A stretch of DNA of 64,000 nucleotides from UBA4416 sp038327195 (lineage in GTDB: Bacteria; Bacteroidota; Bacteroidia; B-17B0; Aurantibacillaceae): contig JBBQKU010000011.1 of the NCBI GenBank assembly GCA_038327195.1, forward strand, positions 45,455 through 109,454, given 5' to 3'. Positions within the stretch are counted from its first letter, which is position 1, and every line of letters begins with the position of its first letter. Positions 1 through 9,279 of this stretch are shown in pieces. The notes under the pieces were generated by a model, which saw only the letters and a list, made by a program, of their open reading frames with translations, was not told where the DNA came from and did not search any database. The translations under genes were made by a program, and so were the position numbers.

Positions 1-1730
1 TCGTTAGGCAGAAAATTTATAGTATGTAAATTAAAGCTTTTCATATTTTCACCCTTACCAACTGGCATTTTATCTTTTGGTAAAACTATTAACTCATTTT
101 CTCTAACTAATACTGGTTGATTGTTTGCCGCAGCATAAGTAATTGTTTTATTAATTTTATCAAAACAAACTAATATAGCATCCATCCCATCTTGTCCATT
201 ATTACTAATACTTTCAATTAAACGAAGCCTAACATGATTTAAAATCTCATTTGGGTGCTCAATATTTTTCTCTTTAATAGCTTCATTTAAAAAACCTATA
301 TTTAGTAAACTCATAAATGCGCCTGGTACACCATGACCTGTACTATCACATATAGCTAAATAAAACTTATTATTATGTTGAGTTGCCCAATAAAAATCAC
401 CACTGACTATATCTTTAGGTTTATAAAAGACAAAATTATCTTTTACATTTTTATCCATAAATTCTTTATTTGCTAATAACGCAGTTTGTATTTTTCGAGC
501 ATAAGAAATAGAATCTAAAATCTCCTTTTGTTTAGACTCTACAATGTTCTTTTGTTCAGTAATTATAATATTAGCCTTATTTTTTTCATTATAATTTTTA
601 TAAACAAAAAACAACAACGCTACAATAATAAAAAGGACAGAACTTATAATGTACTTGTAATTTTTTTCTGTTGAAAGTTGGTTTTCTTTAACTTGAACTT
701 CTAACTGATGTTTAATTGAATCTTGCATTTTTAATTGATTAAACCCATAACTTAATTGTATTTCAGTTATTTGTTTGGTTTTTTCATTATTTTGAATGCT
801 ATCGGTTAACTCTTTTGCTAATTTGTAATAGTATAATGAATTTTTAAAATCATTTAACTGTTCATATGCAAAAGATAAATAGGAAGAGTTATCACGTTTT
901 GACGTTTGTGAATTAGCGATATTCGCAAAACTTAATCCTCTTTTCAGAGTATCTATAGCTATTGTGTACTTCTTTTGCATGTTTAAAGAATTACCAATAT
1001 AACCTAGATTTATTGAAATACTATTATCATCATGATGAGAATACCATAAATTTAGTGCCTTTGAAAAATAAACTAATGCCAATTTATAATTTCCAATATC
1101 ATTATAAATTAATCCAATATTTTCGCAATTGGTAGCTATTCCAAAATCATTAAAAATACTTTTATTAATATTTAAAGCTTTTAAAAAAAACTTTAGGGCA
1201 ATCGTATTATTTTTTTGATCAAGATAAACTAATCCCATATTATTGTATACGGAGCCAAGCCCAGAAAGATTATTCGACTGTTGATATATGGCAAGACTTT
1301 TATTGTAAATTTCTATTGCCTTTGAATAATCTTTTTGTATAGATGAAATAATTGCAATTCCATTATAGCAACTGGCCTTTAATATTTTAAAATTATTTTT
1401 CTCTGCAATATCTAACGCTTCATAAAAAAGTTGAGAGGATACATTATAAATCCCCTTTTCTCTATTCATAGTTCCAAGCTTAATTAAAAAAGTACAAACA
1501 AATTTATTATTACTAGCTTGTTTAGATTTTAATAACCCAAATGAAAAATTTGAAATAGCAGAATCTAACTGCCCTCTATTAAAATAGGCATTTCCTAAAT
1601 TTAAAACTGATTTAAAAAGTGTAGTATCAGTTTGAGACTTTATTGTACGCTTAAGAGAATCAATATCTTGAGAACTAATTCTAAAGCATATAAATAATAA
1701 AACAATACTATATTTTAAGTGTGTCCACAT
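1..1730 (-). CDS. TPR-repeat SpoIIE/PP2C-type Ser phosphatase (3' end outside window)
   Basis: Open from an ATG at 1728-1730 to the window edge, so the C-terminus is missing. The N-terminus is a short signal-like stretch (MWTHLKYSIVLLFICF, then SSQ). A long helical region in the style of tetratricopeptide repeats follows, then one membrane segment read from about 600-660, a coiled-coil linker, and a cytoplasmic phosphatase domain. The phosphatase shows KPKDIVSGDFYW and CDSTGHGVPGAF, the metal-binding Asp motifs of SpoIIE/PP2C phosphatases. Known members dephosphorylate regulator proteins in partner-switch systems. The same KPKD..SGDFYW and DxTGHGVPG signatures occur in the phosphatase at 59567-61345. 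The partner is not visible here. Family assignment is firm; signal and target are unknown. Confidence 0.88.
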   Translation of the reverse strand, partial: MWTHLKYSIVLLFICFRISSQDIDSLKRTIKSQTDTTLFKSVLNLGNAYFNRGQLDSAISNFSFGLLKSKQASNNKFVCTFLIKLGTMNREKGIYNVSSQLFYEALDIAEKNNFKILKASCYNGIAIISSIQKDYSKAIEIYNKSLAIYQQSNNLSGLGSVYNNMGLVYLDQKNNTIALKFFLKALNINKSIFNDFGIATNCENIGLIYNDIGNYKLALVYFSKALNLWYSHHDDNSISINLGYIGNSLNMQKKYTIAIDTLKRGLSFANIANSQTSKRDNSSYLSFAYEQLNDFKNSLYYYKLAKELTDSIQNNEKTKQITEIQLSYGFNQLKMQDSIKHQLEVQVKENQLSTEKNYKYIISSVLFIIVALLFFVYKNYNEKNKANIIITEQKNIVESKQKEILDSISYARKIQTALLANKEFMDKNVKDNFVFYKPKDIVSGDFYWATQHNNKFYLAICDSTGHGVPGAFMSLLNIGFLNEAIKEKNIEHPNEILNHVRLRLIESISNNGQDGMDAILVCFDKINKTITYAAANNQPVLVRENELIVLPKDKMPVGKGENMKSFNLHTINFLPN

Positions 1731-1851
1731 CTATTTATTTTCCTCGCCAATTAAACTATACATACACGTTTTTTTATTTACCACATCTCATTTATCAAAA
1801 AATGAATTCAAATTATTATAACTTTTAATTTCGAGTTACTTATTATAATTT

Positions 1852-3954
1852 CTACTCTTGATTTTTCAATTTCACCATCGTTAAAATAGTAGCAATACCA
1901 ACTGTTTGTCCAGCTTGGTCAACGGCATCATATTTTTCTAAAATATTCATTGAACTAGCATCGTAAATATCAACTACCCATTTTACTATACCTACTTTCA
2001 CTTCACTACCATCTGCAGCAGTTAATGGTTTATCGTTGGCTAGTTTTTCTTTACACGTAAATTTAACACCAATGGTCATTCCTGGATAAATTGGGCGAGT
2101 AAAACGACACTCATCAATACCATAGTTTAATAAAACTGGTCCTTTAGGTGGATCCACAAATAAACCCGCTGCTTTTGATAAAATGAAATAACCATGTGCA
2201 ACCGTGCGTTTAAAAATTGTTCCATCTAATGACTCGGGTTGCAAGTGCGCGTAAAATTTATCACCAGTTAAGTTTGCGAAGTTTACTAAGTCATCTTCCG
2301 TAACTGTGTATGTAGGAGTAATAGTAGTTTCACTCACTTCCAAATCTTCAAAATACTGACGGAAAGGATGAACATCTTTTATAATCATTTTAGCTCCTAC
2401 TTGGTAACTATTTAAAATAGAAGTAATCATAGTTGGTGAACCTTGAATGGCAGTACGTTGCAAATAATGAAACACGCCACGTTTTCCACCCATTTCTTCT
2501 CCACCACCTGCTCTTCCTGGGCCACCATGCACTAACATTGGCATTGGACTTCCGTGACCAGTGCTTTCTTTAGCGCACTCTGCATTCAACACTAAAATAC
2601 GACCATGCATACAAGCTGCACCAATTGTGTATTTGCGAGCAATAGAAGTATCAGCTGTGATGATAGAACTTACTAAAGAACCTTTTCCCATTTTAGATAA
2701 TTCAATCGCATCTTCAATTGTTTTGTAAGGCATAATCGTACTTACAGGGCCAAAGGCTTCAACGTTATGACAATCTGTATTTGTAAATGGTTTATCGTTA
2801 TAAAAAATAATTGGAGGCATAAACGCCCCTTTATTTTTATCAGCACCCTTTACTTCAAAGTTTTCGAAACTACCAATAATTATTTTTTGTGTTTTAGAAA
2901 GCAATTCAACTTTTTCCTTAACTTCTATTAATTGCGATTGCCCCGCTAAAGAACCCATGCGAACACCTTCTATATTTGGATCGCCTATTACATTTTGTGA
3001 TAAGCGTTTACCTAGTGCAATTTGAACATCTTCCACCATATTTTCAGGAACGATGATACGACGCACAGCGGTACATTTTTGTCCAGCTTTTGTTGTGATT
3101 TCTCTGGCAATTTCTTTAATAAAAATATCAAACTCAGGCATTGCAGTTGTAACATCTGTTCCTAACACACAACAGTTTAAAGAATCTGCCTCCATATTAA
3201 AATGAACTGCTTCTTGCAATAAACGAGGATGTGCTTTCAACATTTTACCAGTTGATGCCGAACCTGTAAACGTTACCACATCTTGACTTTCAACATGATC
3301 TAAAATTCCGTTAGCGCTACCACAAATTAATTGCAAGGCTCCTTCTGGTAAAATTTTACTTGCTATAATTTCTTTTACAACTGCTTCCGTTAAAAAAGAT
3401 GTTAATGCTGCAGGTTTTACAATTGCAGGAACTCCCGCCAACCAATTAACGGCAACTTTTTCTAACATTCCCCAAACCGGAAAATTAAAAGCATTGATAT
3501 GTATAGCCACACCTTCTTTTGGAACACAAATGTGATGTCCAATAAATGTGTTGTTTTTTGACAAACGTGCCACTTCACCATCATAACAAAATGTTTCGTT
3601 AGAAAATGACTTTCGTAAAGACGCATAAGCAAATAAATTGCCAATACCACCTTCTATATCTACCCAACTATCAGTGCGTGTTGCACCTGTTGCCCATGAG
3701 ATTTTATAAAACTCTTCTTTTTTAGTTTGCAAATGCATGGCTAATGCTTTTAACATTAAACCTCTTTCTTGAAAGGTCATTTTACGAAGTTTTGGCCCGC
3801 CAACGTTACGCGCATAAGTGCACATCGCACCAAAATCTAATCCTTTGCTACTAACCGTAGCAATAGCTTCTCCAGTTATTGCGTTATATAATTCTTGTCC
3901 ATTTTCGGAACCAGCTGCCCATTGGCCTAAAGCGTAATTTTGTAATTTGTTCAT
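1852..3954 (-). CDS. paaZ: Bifunctional PaaZ: aldehyde dehydrogenase / MaoC-type oxepin-CoA hydrolase
   Basis: A 700-residue protein with the PaaZ architecture. Residues about 1-520 are an aldehyde dehydrogenase domain with the general base Glu255 (FNMEAD) and nucleophile Cys294 (GQKCTAVRR). Residues about 545-690 are a MaoC-like hydratase with GDKFYAH (Asp565, His570) and AHGYFILSKAAGLF. These four residues correspond to E256, C295, D561 and H566 of the E. coli enzyme, so both active sites look intact. PaaZ opens the oxepin-CoA ring and oxidises the semialdehyde in aerobic phenylacetate degradation. No other paa gene is adjacent, so the rest of the pathway must be elsewhere, or the protein serves another CoA aldehyde. 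It stands alone with 200 bp of noncoding DNA upstream. Confidence 0.93.
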   Translation of the reverse strand: MNKLQNYALGQWAAGSENGQELYNAITGEAIATVSSKGLDFGAMCTYARNVGGPKLRKMTFQERGLMLKALAMHLQTKKEEFYKISWATGATRTDSWVDIEGGIGNLFAYASLRKSFSNETFCYDGEVARLSKNNTFIGHHICVPKEGVAIHINAFNFPVWGMLEKVAVNWLAGVPAIVKPAALTSFLTEAVVKEIIASKILPEGALQLICGSANGILDHVESQDVVTFTGSASTGKMLKAHPRLLQEAVHFNMEADSLNCCVLGTDVTTAMPEFDIFIKEIAREITTKAGQKCTAVRRIIVPENMVEDVQIALGKRLSQNVIGDPNIEGVRMGSLAGQSQLIEVKEKVELLSKTQKIIIGSFENFEVKGADKNKGAFMPPIIFYNDKPFTNTDCHNVEAFGPVSTIMPYKTIEDAIELSKMGKGSLVSSIITADTSIARKYTIGAACMHGRILVLNAECAKESTGHGSPMPMLVHGGPGRAGGGEEMGGKRGVFHYLQRTAIQGSPTMITSILNSYQVGAKMIIKDVHPFRQYFEDLEVSETTITPTYTVTEDDLVNFANLTGDKFYAHLQPESLDGTIFKRTVAHGYFILSKAAGLFVDPPKGPVLLNYGIDECRFTRPIYPGMTIGVKFTCKEKLANDKPLTAADGSEVKVGIVKWVVDIYDASSMNILEKYDAVDQAGQTVGIATILTMVKLKNQE

Positions 3955-4157
3955 GATAAATATCTGTTAAATAATACACACTAAATATAAAAAAATTGAT
4001 GGAATAAATAGGCTTTTTTTAAGCTAAAATTGGGTAAAAACCAGATTTGATGGTTTATTATTTTATGTATATTTATATGATGCGTATCCTACAAGACACT
4101 CCCATTATGGGTAAATATGTATGATAGAGTCATATTATTAGCTAATAGCAAACTATT

Positions 4158-5009
4158 ATGAAAGAAAAATGTGCTTTATATGAAATCGAATCGGATTTAC
4201 GACATAGTCATATTATTCCAAAATTCGCATTTGACTATTTAAAAAAAACCGGGGGAAAGTTTTTGCGTACCTACGAAAACCCTAATCAGAGAGTTCAGGA
4301 CGGACCAAAATCCTTCTTGTTATCAGAAAAAGCTGAACAAGAATTTAGTAAAAGAGAAAGGTGGTTTGCTAACAATGTTTTTTATCCTTATTTAGCTGAC
4401 AATAAACAATCATTTGAATACGATGAAAACATGGCCTATTTTATGATTTCAACTTTGTGGCGAGTTTTAATTGATCAATTAAAGTACCCCGACATTTCAA
4501 ATAATGAGGATTTAAAATTTCTTAATGATGTTGAATTAGAATGGAAATTGTTTTTAAAAGATTATACATTTCCAATCAAATATAATGATTTAAATATATT
4601 CCTTACAGATAGAATATCCAATCATAACACTGATGGAATTGGTGTTGATTTATATTTTACACGTGTTATTAATGCAACAATTGTTGCTAATGAAAAAAAG
4701 ACAAAAGTAGCGGTATATGTAAAATTTTTACGATTCATCATTTGGGCTGTTGTTAAAGGAGATCCAAACGATTGTTCTGATTTAAAAATCAGATTTAATA
4801 AAGGTATGTTAAATCTCCCGCAAAATATTACAGATGAATTTATGGGAGGTTTTTTCCAAAACAGGATAAAACAAATAGATAATAGACCTATGCCTACTAA
4901 AGAACAACAAGAAGTAATTTTTCAAGAATTGAAAAAAAATGAAAATAGTTTTTGGCTTTCGGATGTAGGATTACCAATTAAAAATGATTTCGAATTAAAA
5001 CATAAGTAA
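4158..5009 (+). CDS. HNH-like hypothetical protein lacking zinc-knuckle cysteines
   Basis: A soluble protein of 283 residues. The N-terminus has KEKCALYEIESDLRHSHIIPKF, in which SHIIPK resembles the His-rich core of HNH-type proteins that normally begin with a CxxC knuckle (CALCGKE...). Here the second cysteine is Tyr, and the later CxxC expected near LLSEKAEQEFSK is also absent. A conserved-looking KRVQDG-like stretch (NQRVQDGPK) and a helical C-terminal half follow. I do not recognise a function. The family resemblance is to uncharacterised HNH-like proteins found in accessory regions, and the missing ligands suggest loss of metal binding or a diverged relative. It lies directly before a REP-type transposase. 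Coding is likely from length and codon use; function is unknown. Confidence 0.7.
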   Translation: MKEKCALYEIESDLRHSHIIPKFAFDYLKKTGGKFLRTYENPNQRVQDGPKSFLLSEKAEQEFSKRERWFANNVFYPYLADNKQSFEYDENMAYFMISTLWRVLIDQLKYPDISNNEDLKFLNDVELEWKLFLKDYTFPIKYNDLNIFLTDRISNHNTDGIGVDLYFTRVINATIVANEKKTKVAVYVKFLRFIIWAVVKGDPNDCSDLKIRFNKGMLNLPQNITDEFMGGFFQNRIKQIDNRPMPTKEQQEVIFQELKKNENSFWLSDVGLPIKNDFELKHK

Positions 5010-5120
5010 TAATTATTAACATAGCCTTCAAATAATAATCATAAAAAAATGAACAAAGAAATCCAAAACTACAATAAAACATTATTAATAATTGATAGAG
5101 GATTTTCATAATTTCAATCA

Positions 5121-5757
5121 AAAGCCTGAAGGGCTTTAATATGATTAACCTCAGGTGCAACCTGTGGATAAAAAACTAAAATAGATACAAGCCTGAAGGG
5201 CTTGAATAAAAAATAAAATAATGAGTACCTACACACAAATAATCTATCAAATTGTATTTAGTACAAAACATCGAGAACGTGTGATGAAGAAGAAAAATAG
5301 AGATGATTTATTTAAATATATTTGGGGCATCATAAAAAATAAAAACTGTCATTTATACAGAATAAATGGCGTTGAAGACCATTTACATATTGTCACTCAT
5401 TTGCATCCATCTATTTCATTGGCATCATTAGTAAAAGACATTAAGGTAGCTAGTTCAATGTATATTAAAGAACAAAATTTATTTGAAGGTTTTATAGGTT
5501 GGCAAGATGGTTATGGAGCATTTACATATACTGTAAAAGAAAAAGATAGATTAATTGAGTATGTAAAAAACCAAGAAGAACATCATAAAATTAAAACTTT
5601 TAAAGATGAATACTTAGAATTACTGAAAGAACATGAAATTGAGTTTGATGAAAAATATATGTTATAGTTATTCAACCACTTTGTGGTTGTTTTATGACAT
5701 ACTGTATTATCGCACCGCACAAATGCGGTGTTATTCGTATTTAATCCCTTCGGGATT
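5121..5757 (+). mobile_element. Y1-transposase unit bounded by small palindromes (REP/RAYT- or IS200-like)
   Basis: The transposase gene at 5221-5667 sits inside a cluster of perfect short hairpins. Left side: AAAGCC/GGCTTT at 5121-5137, CAGGT/ACCTG at 5152-5164 and CAAGCC/GGCTTG at 5188-5204; the first and third share the core AAGCCTGAAGGGCTT. Right side: CAACCAC/GTGGTTG at 5673-5689, CACCGCA/TGCGGTG at 5713-5730 and AATCCC/GGGATT at 5743-5757. Single-strand transposases of the IS200/IS605 and RAYT groups recognise such subterminal hairpins. The outer boundaries are my inference; no target-site duplication is expected for this class and none is claimed. Confidence 0.6.
5221..5667 (+). CDS. 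REP-associated / IS200-family Y1 tyrosine transposase
   Basis: 148 residues, the usual size of single-domain HUH transposases. It opens with STYTQIIYQIVFSTKHR. The HUH metal motif is HLH in GVEDHLHIVTH, and the catalytic tyrosine is expected in the helix motif EYVKNQ (Y-x-x-N-Q). WQDGYGAFTYTVKEKDRLI is the conserved linker of the RAYT-like subgroup. Such enzymes cut and join single-stranded DNA at short palindromes. No accessory TnpB gene is present. All key residues are intact, so it may be active. The flanking palindromes at 5121-5204 and 5673-5757 are the natural candidate substrates. The assignment is confident; whether it moves itself or serves dispersed palindromes cannot be told here. 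Confidence 0.93.
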   Translation: MSTYTQIIYQIVFSTKHRERVMKKKNRDDLFKYIWGIIKNKNCHLYRINGVEDHLHIVTHLHPSISLASLVKDIKVASSMYIKEQNLFEGFIGWQDGYGAFTYTVKEKDRLIEYVKNQEEHHKIKTFKDEYLELLKEHEIEFDEKYML

Positions 5758-5787
5758 TATGAAAATTAAATGCAACATACTAATAAA

Positions 5788-5904
5788 ATGAACAAAGACA
5801 TTCAAACCTATAACGATTCTCAAACAGTAGAAGACAAAGAAATTTGCGATGTATTGCATGAAGAAATTTGCAAACACTGGCCTGAAGCTGAAAATAAAAT
5901 TTAG
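5788..5904 (+). pseudogene. 5' fragment duplicated from the DUF1801 gene at 16516
   Basis: The stretch from ATG 5788 to about 5903 matches 16516-16631 with about four mismatches in 116 bases. It would encode MNKDIQTYNDSQTVEDKEIC and onward to AENKI, where the TGG (Trp) of the intact gene has become TAG. Similarity stops there and the sequence after it is unrelated. Upstream sequences also differ, so the match begins at or just before the start codon. The fragment lies immediately right of the palindromes flanking the Y1 transposase. It cannot make the full domain and is a dead, fairly recent copy. Confidence 0.85.
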
Positions 5905-6065
5905 CTTTGTTAGTAAAGAAATAAAGCAGAACACTAACTATAATTTAGAGAATTTATTATTAAAAAATATGACTTTTTATTAGGTATCTTCATGTAAAAT
6001 TTACTAGATAATTTTTAACTTAAATAGTAAAAATAAATATTCTAAAATACTTTAAATAAATTAGT

Positions 6066-7088
6066 ATGACCATTGACTTAAAAAACTACAATCCAAGCAA
6101 AAAACTATATATTGGAATACCTTTTTTATTATATATTGGATGCTTCTTAATTACATTATTACCTATTTATAAAAACAATATAAATAGTATTTCTTTAGGA
6201 ATTGTTTTTGATTTATTAATTACAATACCCCTAATTTATTTTTTAATAATAAGAAAAAGTAATATTAGTAAACTAACAATATTAAGAGTTTTTTTAATTA
6301 GTATTTTATTAGGAGGTATAATCTTAAATTCTGATTCAAATTTTATTTTAAACTTTTGTAAAACTTGGATTTCACCATTAGTAGAAGGCACTATTATATT
6401 TATTGTTATAAAAAAATTAGTAAAAAAAAATAGATTACTAAAATTAAAAGGAGAACAACATATAGATTTTTTAATTCATTGTAGAAACATTTTTGGACAA
6501 CAAAAAACTAGTAATATTATTGCCTCAGAAATAGCTATGTTTTATTATGTATTTTTTAGTAGTAAAAATCAAAACATTGGCAAAAATAATGTTTTCACTT
6601 CATTTAAAGAAAATGGTTTAATCGTTGTTTTATATACTTTATTAAGCATACTTTTAATAGAAGCTGTTGTAATGCACTTTGCATTTTCTTTAATAAATAA
6701 TATTTTCGCGTGGATTATTACAGGTTTAAGTCTTTACACTTGTATGCAGTTTTTTGCTCATATTAGGGCAATTAAAAAAAGATTAATAAACATTAAAAAA
6801 AATTCGTTAGAATTATTTATGGGCTTAGCGGCTGATGCTTTTATTGAAATTGATAATATTAAAAGCATAGAATATATAACTAAAGATTGTGATGATAAAG
6901 ACGCTATAAAAATTGCTCTATTAGGAAAGCTCGAAAGTCATAATATGATGTTAAAAGTAAAAAAACCTATTGAAATTATTAAAATGTTCGGGATAAAAAA
7001 ACAAGCAAGCACAATTCTTTTTTTTGTAGATCAGCCTACTGAATTTCTAAAAATGATACATTTAAAATTAGAAAAGACAGATGAATAA
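6066..7088 (+). CDS. Polytopic membrane protein of unknown function
   Basis: 340 residues, very rich in Lys, Ile and Asn. Hydrophobic segments lie near residues 14-35, 43-62, 72-90 and 98-116; then comes a cytoplasmic stretch, two more segments near 188-235, and a soluble C-terminal domain of about 95 residues. The C-terminal part (LFMGLAADAFIEIDNIKSIEY and onward) looks like a small beta-rich domain. Proteins of this sort in Bacteroidota are often labelled beta-carotene monooxygenase without support, and I see no such active site. The stop overlaps the start of the VOC gene by 8 bases, indicating one transcript. Function unknown. Confidence 0.8.
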   Translation: MTIDLKNYNPSKKLYIGIPFLLYIGCFLITLLPIYKNNINSISLGIVFDLLITIPLIYFLIIRKSNISKLTILRVFLISILLGGIILNSDSNFILNFCKTWISPLVEGTIIFIVIKKLVKKNRLLKLKGEQHIDFLIHCRNIFGQQKTSNIIASEIAMFYYVFFSSKNQNIGKNNVFTSFKENGLIVVLYTLLSILLIEAVVMHFAFSLINNIFAWIITGLSLYTCMQFFAHIRAIKKRLINIKKNSLELFMGLAADAFIEIDNIKSIEYITKDCDDKDAIKIALLGKLESHNMMLKVKKPIEIIKMFGIKKQASTILFFVDQPTEFLKMIHLKLEKTDE

Positions 7089-7476
7089 ACGCATTGCACA
7101 TATAGCACTTGTTGTAGATAATTACGATGAAGCGATTGAGTTTTATACTAAAAAGCTAAATTTTAATTTAATTGAAGATACAAAAAGAAGTGAAACAAAG
7201 CGTTGGGTAATAGTTTCGCCAAGTACCAAAAACGAATGTTGCTTGCTTTTAGCAGAAGCTACAAGCGAAGAACAAAAAAGTAGAATAGGAAACCAAACAG
7301 GCGGCAGAGTATTTTTGTTTTTATATACAGATAATTTTGAAAGAGATTATCAAAATTTAATTGATAATAAAATAACGATAGTTAAAAATCCAGTTACAGA
7401 GGCTTATGGTAAAGTAGTTGTCTTTGCCGATTTGTATGGTAATTTGTGGGATATGATTGAACCAACAAACCAATAG
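7081..7476 (+). CDS. VOC-superfamily (glyoxalase/bleomycin-resistance fold) protein
   Basis: 131 residues. The N-terminal motif IAHIALVVDNYDEAIEFYTKKL and the C-terminal VVFADLYGNLWDMIEP are the two halves of a vicinal oxygen chelate fold. His7 and the Glu in DMIEP are candidate metal ligands. The family includes glyoxalases, dioxygenases, epimerases and antibiotic-binding proteins, and the sequence alone does not choose between them. It starts inside the last codons of the membrane protein gene upstream, so translation is probably coupled. The next 470 bases carry only a decayed gene fragment. Confidence 0.9.
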   Translation: MNKRIAHIALVVDNYDEAIEFYTKKLNFNLIEDTKRSETKRWVIVSPSTKNECCLLLAEATSEEQKSRIGNQTGGRVFLFLYTDNFERDYQNLIDNKITIVKNPVTEAYGKVVVFADLYGNLWDMIEPTNQ

Positions 7477-7584
7477 TAACACACGTAGTTTAAAAAAAAA
7501 TGCGAAAAAATCTTAAAAAAATTATATTAACTAATAAAGCGATACTTTTAACAGATTAGCTTCTCATAAAATAATTTAATTAAT

Positions 7585-7776
7585 ATGAACTTTAAAAAAA
7601 TAAATTATATAGAGAGTGCTATTAATTGGATTCACGAGAAAACTACTGAAAAACAATTTCTGTTTTATTTAGCATATTAGTTGATTTACGTGTGGGTTTA
7701 GCAGCAGTTATTTTAAAGCTATTTGTATTTGATATAATACAATATGTTGTCAAGGATTTCATTTACATTTTTTAGT
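7585..7776 (+). pseudogene. Decayed 5' fragment of a ClC channel gene (paralogue of 14653)
   Basis: From ATG 7585 the first 76 or so bases are almost identical to the start of the intact ClC gene at 14653 (NYIESAINWIHEKTTEKQF in both). Just after that a small deletion shifts the frame and a TAG stops translation at 7678-7680. Beyond this the sequence still aligns with 14731-14850, for example TTTTAAAGCTATTTGTA against TTTTAAAATTATTTGTA, but with many differences, and it fades out near 7776. The remaining 7777-7948 is AT-rich and has no gene I can support. It is an inactive remnant. Confidence 0.8.
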
Positions 7777-7948
7777 TAAGACGTGTAATGTCTAAATAAA
7801 TTAAATTCCCTTACCTTACTAATATATACGCATCGAAATTTTAATCATTTAATGCCTTCTCAATCTAAACACTTAGTCAAAGACATATAATCATAATAGC
7901 TATATTTGGCTATGAAACGAACTTAGATAATAAATTCATTTAAAATAA

Positions 7949-9175
7949 TTAATATTTAGCTAATAGTTTTTTAATACTTAAACCTTGAACAATAATTGAA
8001 AAAAGAACAATACAATAAGTACTCACGATAAATAAACTACTACCCTCAATTTTATGAGTTAATGATAAAGCAAGGGCGATAGAAATACCACCTCTCAATC
8101 CACCCCAAGTTAATACGGCTAAGTTTAATTTTTTATTAATATCCTTTCTATTAAAAAAATAAAATGTTGGAAGCAATGATAAATACCTTCCTACTAATGA
8201 AACAATAATTAAAATAATACCTATCAATAAATATTTAACATCAAAAGAAACTAAAAATATTTCTAATCCCATCAGTACAAACAAAATAGTATTGCATATT
8301 TCATCAATCAATTCCCAAAACTTATCTATGTATTCGGCAGTTAAATCCGACATTGCATTTTCTTTTCCTTTGTTTCCAATTATTAGTCCTGCAACTACCA
8401 TAGCTAAGGGTCCAGAGGCGTGAATTTGAGATGCAATAGAATATCCACCCGTAACAACTGCAAGTGTAATCAATATTTCTGTTTGATAATGATCTATGTT
8501 TTTCATCATAAAATAACCTAAGTATCCAATTAATAATCCAATTCCAATGCCGCCAAAAACTTCAATTATAAATATTTCTGTAACATTTTTTAATGAAAAT
8601 GATTCATGACCACCAATTACTAAAGAAAATATAACTGCAAATATAACAACGCCAACACCATCATTAAATAAGGATTCTCCAATAATTTCTGTTTTTAACT
8701 TTTGAGGTATTTTATATTTAGATAAAATACTCAGAACGGCAATGGGATCTGTAGGTGAAATTAATACTCCAAATAAAAAACAATTAATTAAATCTATTTC
8801 AATACCAAACCATCCAATTATTATATGGGTTAAAAATCCAATAATTAATGTCGACAAAATTACACCAATGGTTGCATAAGAAAACACAGTTGCCCTAACT
8901 CCTTTTAATTGAGCTAATTTCACATGCAATGAACCTGCAAATAATAAAAAACATAAAATAAAATCTAATACAAAAGCACTAAAATCAAAACCAGTTAAGA
9001 ATTCTCGTAACGGAGAAATGTAATTCGGATTTAGTACCTCTATTAGTTTTAAAGTAATACCAAGTACTACACTAATAAGCATAACGCCTATGGTAGTTGG
9101 CAATTTAAGCCACTTATGATTGATGTAGCCAAATGCAGCAGATATCGTAATTATAATTGCAAAAAAGTTTAGCAT
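7949..9175 (-). CDS. CPA1-family Na+/H+ antiporter (NhaP-like)
   Basis: 408 residues with about 12 hydrophobic segments and no large cytoplasmic C-terminal domain. Diagnostic motifs are SPTDPIAVLSIL, the paired Asn-Asp in GESLFNDGVGVVIF that binds the transported cation, and GGLRGGISIALALSL near the C-terminus. CPA1 antiporters exchange cytoplasmic Na+ or K+ for protons and serve pH and salt homeostasis. The gene is transcribed toward the left, 258 bases after a small reading frame and a Crp/Fnr gene on the same strand. With the ClC channel and the DUF389 protein nearby, the 8-16 kb region is rich in ion-handling genes. Confidence 0.93.
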   Translation of the reverse strand: MLNFFAIIITISAAFGYINHKWLKLPTTIGVMLISVVLGITLKLIEVLNPNYISPLREFLTGFDFSAFVLDFILCFLLFAGSLHVKLAQLKGVRATVFSYATIGVILSTLIIGFLTHIIIGWFGIEIDLINCFLFGVLISPTDPIAVLSILSKYKIPQKLKTEIIGESLFNDGVGVVIFAVIFSLVIGGHESFSLKNVTEIFIIEVFGGIGIGLLIGYLGYFMMKNIDHYQTEILITLAVVTGGYSIASQIHASGPLAMVVAGLIIGNKGKENAMSDLTAEYIDKFWELIDEICNTILFVLMGLEIFLVSFDVKYLLIGIILIIVSLVGRYLSLLPTFYFFNRKDINKKLNLAVLTWGGLRGGISIALALSLTHKIEGSSLFIVSTYCIVLFSIIVQGLSIKKLLAKY

Positions 9176-9279
9176 AGACTCTAAATATAGTGAAAAAGGA
9201 TTAGATTAACTTTTATTGTACTCGCCAATTAAATTGATTTCTCAAAAACAAGTTCAATACTTATATATATAAGTAGGAT

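Noticed and set aside
5010..5220. CRISPR-like pair of AAGCCTGAAGGGCTT repeats
   Set aside because: Only two short palindromic copies with irregular spacing, next to a Y1 transposase; they are REP-like and not an array.
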